DNA of 11,655 nucleotides from Acidimicrobiia bacterium. Its GTDB lineage: Bacteria; Actinomycetota; Acidimicrobiia; Spongiisociales; SHLN01. Location: contig JABDOU010000349.1 of NCBI GenBank assembly GCA_013043085.1, positions 1 through 11,655 of the forward strand. Direction: 5' to 3'. Positions within the stretch are counted from its first letter, which is position 1; each line of letters opens with the position of its first letter. A model generated the notes under the pieces. The model ran no database searches. It was not told where the DNA came from and saw nothing but the letters and a program-made list of their open reading frames with translations. The translations under genes were made by a program, and so were the position numbers. Shown piece by piece: positions 6,793-11,655 of the stretch.

Positions 6793-8154
6793 ATGCCGAC
6801 CGCGCTCGAGGAACTTCCCCGATCAAAACAGCTGACCTATGCCGTAGGCCAGTTGGGTGCCTCGATCCTCATCAACATCGTTGCGATATCACTCGTCTTC
6901 TTCTATCTACCGCCCGACAGCGCCGGCCTGCCCGAGCTGATCACTACGGTCACGTTTTTGGGGGTGCTGAACGCGCTGGTGCTCATCGCCGCTTCCGGGC
7001 GTTTTCTCGACGCGATCACAGACCCGTGGGTAGCCAACCTTTCCGACCGATCAACCAATCCGAAGGGACGCCGCACCGTGTTCATGAAGTGGGGGGCGTT
7101 GCCGGCCGCAGTCTTCCTCGTACTGATGTTCACCCCGCCCGTCCAGGAAGTAAGCAGCTGGAATATCGTCTGGCTGGTTGTGGTCCAGGCGGCCTTCTAC
7201 GTGAGCCTGACGTTCTATCTCACGCCGCTCTACGCGATGACGCCGGACATGGGCCACACACCGGATATGCGTCTGAATCTCTCAACATGGACGTCGGCCG
7301 CCTACGCGATCGGTATCGTCGTCGCCGGGCTCACCCCGGCCATTGCTTCTGCCTTCGAAGGAACCGGGCTCTCTACCCTGCGGAGCTTTCAGGCGGCCGT
7401 CATCCTCCTGGCGGCGGTAGCACTCTTCTGCATGTATGTGCCGGTATGGACCATTGACGAACGCCGATACAGCCACCCCGTCTCGACCACCACCCCGGTG
7501 TGGGAGGCACTCAAAGCTGCGTTCTCCATGTCGGACTTCCGACGATTCGTCTTCTCGGATTTCGCATATTTCACCGGTCTCACCATCGCCCAAACCGGGC
7601 TCTTGTTCTATGTCACCGTGCTGCTCGAGGAAGACGAAGCCCTGGTGGGCACTCTCCTGGCGGTCATGGTGATCGTATCGTTCCTCTTCTATCCGGCCGT
7701 CAACCTCCTGGCCAAGCGGTTGGGGAAAAAACCTCTAACGATTGCCGCATTTGTATGGATGAGCATCGTGATGCTGGGGGTGCTTGGTTTGGGACGAGTC
7801 GGTCTGGCCCCTACAGCGCAGGCGTTTGGGTTGATCTTGTTGCTCTCGGTGCCAATCGCGTTCCTCGGTGTGTTGCCGTTTGCGATCCTGTCCGATATCG
7901 CCGATTACGACGCCCGGCAATCGGGAGAATCAAGAGAGGGGACGTTCGTAGCAGCTCGCACGTTCATGCAGAAGGCCGGACAGACGACTGGCATCTTGCT
8001 TTTTGCCATACTCACGACGCTGGGTCGCGACGTGGGCGACGACCTCGGTATCCGACTGTCGGGCATCGTGGGTTTCGTCCTTCTGCTCGGAGCGGCAGTC
8101 CTCCTTACGGGTTATCGAGCCGACGTCATTGAAGAGGGCTCGATCATCGAGTAG
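6793..8154 (+). CDS. MFS transporter of the GPH (MelB-like) cation symporter family
   Basis: 453 residues, usual for the glycoside-pentoside-hexuronide:cation symporter branch of the major facilitator superfamily, with about 12 hydrophobic segments and cytoplasmic ends. The family motif GRFLDAITDPWVANLSDRS (69-87) holds D73 and D77 at the cation-site positions of helix II, followed by the basic NPKGRR loop. The second characteristic block, SDIADYDARQSGESREG (367-383), sits before the last two helices, and K395 follows it in FMQKAG. Substrate is not evident: relatives carry sugars, but many actinobacterial and proteobacterial members sit outside sugar operons. It stands alone here, 131 bases after the MgtC-family gene, and its 3' end overlaps the convergent gene by 11 bases. 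The start ATG 6793 gives a short charged N-terminus as expected. Confidence 0.9.
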   Translation: MPTALEELPRSKQLTYAVGQLGASILINIVAISLVFFYLPPDSAGLPELITTVTFLGVLNALVLIAASGRFLDAITDPWVANLSDRSTNPKGRRTVFMKWGALPAAVFLVLMFTPPVQEVSSWNIVWLVVVQAAFYVSLTFYLTPLYAMTPDMGHTPDMRLNLSTWTSAAYAIGIVVAGLTPAIASAFEGTGLSTLRSFQAAVILLAAVALFCMYVPVWTIDERRYSHPVSTTTPVWEALKAAFSMSDFRRFVFSDFAYFTGLTIAQTGLLFYVTVLLEEDEALVGTLLAVMVIVSFLFYPAVNLLAKRLGKKPLTIAAFVWMSIVMLGVLGLGRVGLAPTAQAFGLILLLSVPIAFLGVLPFAILSDIADYDARQSGESREGTFVAARTFMQKAGQTTGILLFAILTTLGRDVGDDLGIRLSGIVGFVLLLGAAVLLTGYRADVIEEGSIIE

Positions 8155-9367
8155 CGATGTCGGTGAGATATTCATCGAGCCAATCCTCATCGATGTCACC
8201 AAACGGATCCTCGAGGCCCGGCAAAACCCACACGTGAAACATCTCATTGGTGATCGGAATGTTGATCGCTCCGGCGGGACAAGAGCCGAAGGGCCCCTGC
8301 AAACCCGCGATACCGACGGGGGTCAAGGACAGGCAAATGTGGTCGTGCGCGTGCCAAACGGTCAATGGACCGCCGACAGCCGGGCCGGCCTGGCCGATCT
8401 CGTCCATCTCGAACATTGCCCCTAGCAGCACCGGCCTGTCCCCTGCCATTGCATACACCAACGTTTCGGGATTATGGGGATCGAGAATGCGTCCGTCGTC
8501 CTTGAGCGACTCGTTGCCTGCGTGAAAGTCGTTTCCGAACATTCCTTCTACGTCATATCCGTGCGACGCAGCCACCGCTGGATCCTCGAACTTGGCCAGT
8601 GCGGCAACGGTCTCTTCATACAGATGGTCGGCCCGGGATTGCTCGGTCGCGGTTGGTTCGCGATCTTCGCCCCCGGGCAATAGCACACCGGGAGGCGGTG
8701 TCTCACCGAGGTGATGACCGCCGTCGCCGGTGCTCATTGCACCAACCCATCCCGCGAATCCAGTGATAACGATGAGGCCGACGACCGACGCCGAACGCAA
8801 CGATTCGGCGACCTTGCCCTGCGAGGTGGCCACCGGCGCCACGATGATGCCCGCCAGCGCCGCAATCTCGATGAGTTTGGTGAGTATGCCGATCTGATCG
8901 GGAGCCCCGCCGGCCAATAGCGTTCCCGCATAACCGAAGATCGAGCCGATCAGCACGTATCTCGCAGGCCGCCGCCATGGTCGGTCGGTCAGCAAGCGCA
9001 ACGAGATCCAGCTCAGCGCGATCGTGGCGAGCATGTAAGCCAGGGTATAGCCGGAGGGTTCGTGCCCAAGGACCAGTCCGAGGTGCACCACCGCCGAGGT
9101 TGTGATGAACCAGAAGACGAAGCGTTCGCGCAAACCAAGACGGTCATATCGACGATAGACACACGTCTCCTCGCACGAGAGGTGGCGGGCCGCGCGCCGC
9201 CGGACCCACCAGGCACCCAACAGCACGAGAACCAGTCCCAGAAAGGCCAACCGGTGCTCGGGAATCACCGCGTACAGGGGGCTGCCGAGGTAAGACCCGG
9301 GATCTACGCTCGTTATCACGAGGTCGGCGTGGGCAAGGATGCCAGCGTCGGTGAACAAACTGGTCAT
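8144..9367 (-). CDS. Unassigned six-helix membrane protein with His/Cys-containing C-terminal domain
   Basis: 407 residues. About six membrane helices are visible (roughly 38-57, 83-101, 107-125, 136-155, 160-182, 193-211). A Pro/Gly-rich linker (213-236) leads to a soluble domain of about 165 residues, likely outside the membrane. That domain has FHAGN (281-285), DDGRILDPHNPETLVY (290-305), LLGAMFEMDE (314-323), GGPLTVWHAHDHICLS (332-347), C363 in SCPAG and FHVWVLPG (377-384). H339, H341, H343, C345 and H378 are plausible metal ligands. The cytoplasmic loop after helix 1 holds HLSCEETC (62-69). The domain has the look of a conserved actinobacterial module, but I know no function for it. The ATG at 9367 overlaps the stop of the preceding gene (ATGA), so the two are coupled. 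Its 3' end overlaps the convergent MFS gene by 11 bases. Confidence 0.8.
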   Translation of the reverse strand: MTSLFTDAGILAHADLVITSVDPGSYLGSPLYAVIPEHRLAFLGLVLVLLGAWWVRRRAARHLSCEETCVYRRYDRLGLRERFVFWFITTSAVVHLGLVLGHEPSGYTLAYMLATIALSWISLRLLTDRPWRRPARYVLIGSIFGYAGTLLAGGAPDQIGILTKLIEIAALAGIIVAPVATSQGKVAESLRSASVVGLIVITGFAGWVGAMSTGDGGHHLGETPPPGVLLPGGEDREPTATEQSRADHLYEETVAALAKFEDPAVAASHGYDVEGMFGNDFHAGNESLKDDGRILDPHNPETLVYAMAGDRPVLLGAMFEMDEIGQAGPAVGGPLTVWHAHDHICLSLTPVGIAGLQGPFGSCPAGAINIPITNEMFHVWVLPGLEDPFGDIDEDWLDEYLTDIATR

Positions 9368-9807
9368 GCCGGCGCTCCTGTCAGAACACGGTCTCTGGCT
9401 TCAGGCTCAGCTCGACGCGCCTGAAACGAGGCCTTGACATCCGGACGGCGGAGCGTCCTCCACACATAGACGGGCAACACGATCCGGGTGGCGAACCCCA
9501 CGAGTTCGATCGACCGGCCGGCCAGCGCGACAGCGAGCGTGAGATCGAAAAAGGCCCAGACGATCAAGAGCACCTGCAGGAGCCGCAGAATCCGTCTCGC
9601 CGGGTTCGAACCGTGACCGAGCCGATTGGCCAGGAGGAACAACATGGTCGCAAGACCAAGGTTGATGAAAACCAGACCACCGGCGGCCGGACCGAACGCG
9701 AGCGATGCGAATGATGCTTCGACTGTCGACATGACGGCGATGCCAGCTTGTAGGAGCACGAGGATCCTCACGATGCTGACCAGGGGATGGAGCGATACGT
9801 AATTCAT
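9364..9807 (-). CDS. Small four-helix membrane protein of unknown function
   Basis: 147 residues with four hydrophobic segments (about 8-28, 34-62, 73-97 and 100-117) and a charged, Arg-rich C-terminal tail (118-147). The tail and the loop NRLGHGSNPARR (61-72) are rich in positive charge and so probably cytoplasmic, which would put both termini inside. No catalytic or cofactor motif is seen and I recognise no family. It is translated just ahead of the 407-residue membrane protein with an ATGA overlap, so the two may form a complex. It follows the histidine kinase gene by 89 bases. The ATG at 9807 gives a short polar N-terminus before helix 1; there is no good ribosome site in front of it. Confidence 0.75.
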   Translation of the reverse strand: MNYVSLHPLVSIVRILVLLQAGIAVMSTVEASFASLAFGPAAGGLVFINLGLATMLFLLANRLGHGSNPARRILRLLQVLLIVWAFFDLTLAVALAGRSIELVGFATRIVLPVYVWRTLRRPDVKASFQARRAEPEARDRVLTGAPA

Positions 9808-9813
9808 ATACCC

Positions 9814-9819
9814 AGCATC
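9814..9819 (-). promoter_or_regulatory. Possible -10 element before the small membrane protein gene
   Basis: GATGCT on the minus strand ends six bases before the ATG at 9807, the spacing of the other short-leader starts in the window. Only the A2 and T6 positions match the -10 consensus and no -35 is seen, so readthrough from the histidine kinase gene remains the main alternative. Confidence 0.2.
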
Positions 9820-9896
9820 GGACCGGTGGATGAGACAGACGTTGGTCGAAGATGAGAGGACGGTGAGACTCCTGGGGCCTCTTCAACGGAACGCGT

Positions 9897-11273
9897 CTAT
9901 ATGGCGGGCAGGCGGACCGAGAAAACAGCTCCGCCCCCGGGATGGTTGGAGGCAGCGATGGCCCCCTGGTGCGCCATGACTATCTCACGGGCAATCGCCA
10001 GTCCGAGCCCGGCGCCCTCCCGATTTCGGCTCGAGTCTGCCTGGTAGAAACGGTCGAAAACACGGTCGTATTCATCGATACGAAGTCCCGGACCATGGTC
10101 GCGCACCTCGATAACGCCACTGGAATCGATTCGCCGGACAACGATCTCAACGGGCGGAGAACCGTGGCGACGAGCGTTCTCGATGAGGATGAGGATCAGC
10201 CGGTAGAGAGCATCACGATCCCCATTGACGTCGACCGGATCCGGCGCCTCAAGGTTGATGTCCGATCGCCCCACAACGTCGCGCGTGAGGGCGGATAGAT
10301 CGAGTGGTCGCCGGTCCGGGGCGAGATCGCCATCGGTGCGCGCCAGAGCCAGGAGGTCATCTACCAGCCTGGCCATCCGATCAGATTCCTCACCGATCTC
10401 GGCTACCGCATCCCGTCGATCGACTGCCGAGGCGTCAGCTCGCTCGGCCAGGAAGCCTGCATTGTTGCGAATGGTTGTCAGGGGACTCCGCAACTCATGA
10501 CTGGCGTCGGCCACAAATTGCTGCTGGCGTCGGAGCGATTCTGTCAGTTCGGTTCGCGCCGCCTGCAGCCGCTCCAACATTGCGTTGAAGCTGGCGGTGA
10601 GGGCCCCCACCTCGTCGTCGGCGTTTGATGGTGGGAGGCGTCTGGTCAGATCTCCCGTGGCGCCGATCTCATCCGTCGTCTCGGCCAGGCTTCGTAGAGG
10701 CCGCAGGGCACGGCCGCTCACAATCCAGCCTGCCGCCAGCGAAACGAGCAATGTGATGATCAACGAGACGAAGATCACAGCACGCAGGCCATCAACCTGT
10801 TCGGCAATGAATGCTGTGGACTGGCCGGCCACTACGACTCCGGCGACCTCGAGGTCCGGGCGTTGCCAGGCGCGAGCTTCGACGTGGATCTCGACCGTGT
10901 CGGTGATGGAGTAGGTGGCAGCTGAGGCGCCCTGTTGGGTGGCCTCGACCACCACAGCGGCAGGTACCTGCGGCGGTGCGCCGTCCACATCAGCTGTGGC
11001 GTAGAGCGGAAGCCCGGCCTCATCGAGAATGAGGACGAACGGCTCGGTGCTCGAGGCAACGTCGATCAGCACCGGCGGCCTGGTCGGCACGAGAGTCGCC
11101 GGATCGGCCGACAGCATGTTGTCAACCGTTCCCTCAGCCAGCGCTCCCAACGCATTCGCCTGGTCACGAGGCGCAGCACGCTCGGCCAGCCAAGCGAGGG
11201 AAAGGCCAAACACCAGAACCGCGGCCGCGACCACCAGCGCACCAAACAGCGTCAACCGAACTCGTATCTTCAC
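9897..11273 (-). CDS. Sensor histidine kinase of a two-component system
   Basis: 458 residues. Order: short basic N-terminus, membrane helix 1 (about 8-30), an extracytoplasmic sensor segment of about 130 residues (31-161), membrane helix 2 (about 163-187), HAMP linker (about 186-238), dimerisation/phosphoacceptor helix with H259 in ASHELRSPLTTIRNNA, and a catalytic ATPase domain with N366 in LIENARRHG, the DHGPG loop (392-396), FDRFYQ (406-411) and GAGLGLA (420-426). It should autophosphorylate H259 and pass phosphate to the response regulator encoded 10 bases upstream. The frame is open to an ATG at 11315 inside the regulator gene, but the GTG at 11273 is preferred: GAGGTG lies six bases before it and it yields the usual basic KIRVRL N-terminus. 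The sensor segment has no motif I recognise, so the stimulus is unknown. Confidence 0.95.
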   Translation of the reverse strand: MKIRVRLTLFGALVVAAAVLVFGLSLAWLAERAAPRDQANALGALAEGTVDNMLSADPATLVPTRPPVLIDVASSTEPFVLILDEAGLPLYATADVDGAPPQVPAAVVVEATQQGASAATYSITDTVEIHVEARAWQRPDLEVAGVVVAGQSTAFIAEQVDGLRAVIFVSLIITLLVSLAAGWIVSGRALRPLRSLAETTDEIGATGDLTRRLPPSNADDEVGALTASFNAMLERLQAARTELTESLRRQQQFVADASHELRSPLTTIRNNAGFLAERADASAVDRRDAVAEIGEESDRMARLVDDLLALARTDGDLAPDRRPLDLSALTRDVVGRSDINLEAPDPVDVNGDRDALYRLILILIENARRHGSPPVEIVVRRIDSSGVIEVRDHGPGLRIDEYDRVFDRFYQADSSRNREGAGLGLAIAREIVMAHQGAIAASNHPGGGAVFSVRLPAI

Positions 11274-11279
11274 CGACAG

Positions 11280-11285
11280 CACCTC
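11280..11285 (-). promoter_or_regulatory. Ribosome binding site fixing the kinase start
   Basis: GAGGTG lies six bases upstream of the GTG at 11273-11271 and overlaps the response regulator stop codon (11286-11284). This supports the GTG start over the upstream in-frame ATG at 11315 and implies tight coupling of the pair. Confidence 0.7.
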
Positions 11286-11655
11286 ATTGTTTTCGAAGCA
11301 CGTAGCCGGCTCCACGCACCGTCTGGATCAGTGGCGGGGCGCCTGCCGCGTCCAGTTTCTGGCGAAGGTATCGGACATAAACGTCGACCACGTTGCTGCT
11401 GGTTTCGGCATTCAGATCCCACACCGCCTCCAGGATCCGCGAACGGCTCAGGACAATGCGGGGATTTATCAGGAAGTACTCCAGCAGCCGAAATTCAAGC
11501 GTCGTGACATCGATCGGTTCCGACTCCCATCGCACCTCCATCGCAGGCACATCCATGGTCAGCGCCTCGAACCGCAGCAATCCCTCATCCTGAGGACGCG
11601 TTCGCCGCAGCAGAGCCGCAACGCGGGCGATGAGCTCTTCATACGCAAAAGGCTT
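11284..11655 (-). CDS. OmpR/PhoB-family response regulator, 5' part cut by window edge
   Basis: The visible 123 residues are the C-terminal half. They begin with the KPF that follows the last strand of the receiver domain (K is the conserved switch-region lysine), then helix 5 (YEELIARVAALLRR), a short linker, and the winged-helix DNA-binding domain: TTLEFRLLEYFLINP (51-65), ILEAVWD (74-80), recognition helix SNVVDVYVRYLRQKL (87-101) and wing IQTVRGAGYVLR (110-121). The phosphorylated aspartate lies beyond the right edge, where roughly 100 further N-terminal residues are expected. The frame runs open to the edge, so the internal TTG at 11580 is not a start. It is the first gene of a pair with the kinase; its targets may include the membrane genes downstream of the kinase. 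Confidence 0.95.
   Translation of the reverse strand, partial: KPFAYEELIARVAALLRRTRPQDEGLLRFEALTMDVPAMEVRWESEPIDVTTLEFRLLEYFLINPRIVLSRSRILEAVWDLNAETSSNVVDVYVRYLRQKLDAAGAPPLIQTVRGAGYVLRKQ

Noticed and set aside
9855..9882. AGAGG...CCTCT stem after the kinase gene as a terminator
   Set aside because: Five-pair stem, 18-base loop and no T-run; too weak to call, so readthrough into the membrane genes cannot be excluded.
11284..11580. 98-residue DNA-binding protein starting at the TTG at 11580
   Set aside because: The frame continues open to the window edge and encodes the KPF switch and helix 5 of a receiver domain, so it is the tail of a full response regulator.

Overview
The window is GC-rich (by eye roughly 60% G+C), densely coded, and uses both GTG and ATG starts. 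Protein features (a mycobacterial-type alanine dehydrogenase, a MocR-type regulator, an OmpR-type two-component pair, several short-leader genes) suggest an actinobacterium, possibly of the Acidimicrobiia type. That placement is inference; no rRNA or marker gene is present. I see no tRNA, rRNA, insertion sequence, CRISPR array or phage gene, and no gene-free stretch longer than about 230 bases.

Layout, left to right. (1) 1-2214, minus strand: a two-gene operon of a class III PLP aminotransferase followed by alanine dehydrogenase (cut by the left edge), joined by a GTGA start/stop overlap. (2) 2215-2440: a regulatory gap with a candidate promoter and dyads. (3) 2441-3907, plus strand: a divergent MocR-family regulator, the likely controller of the aminotransferase operon. 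(4) 3935-5119, minus strand: fumarylacetoacetase, the last step of tyrosine/homogentisate breakdown, ending tail-to-tail with the regulator. (5) 5165-5965, plus strand: a conserved-looking 266-residue protein I cannot assign, divergent from fahA across only 45 bases in which the two -10 elements appear to overlap. (6) 5996-6661 and 6793-8154, plus strand: an MgtC/SapB-family membrane protein and a GPH-type MFS transporter. (7) 8144-11655, minus strand: an OmpR-type response regulator (cut by the right edge), its histidine kinase, a small four-helix membrane protein and an unassigned six-helix membrane protein with a His/Cys-containing C-terminal domain.

How the parts fit. The aminotransferase probably passes an amino group to pyruvate, and alanine dehydrogenase then oxidises the alanine back to pyruvate and ammonium, so the pair could let the cell use an amine or omega-amino acid as a nitrogen or carbon source under control of the PLP-binding regulator. 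Fumarylacetoacetase yields fumarate and acetoacetate; its divergent unknown neighbour may belong to the same catabolic theme. The two-component pair lies just upstream of the two translationally coupled unknown membrane genes, which may be its targets or may be cotranscribed with it. The strongest candidates for undescribed biology are the 5165-5965 protein and the 8144-9807 membrane pair.
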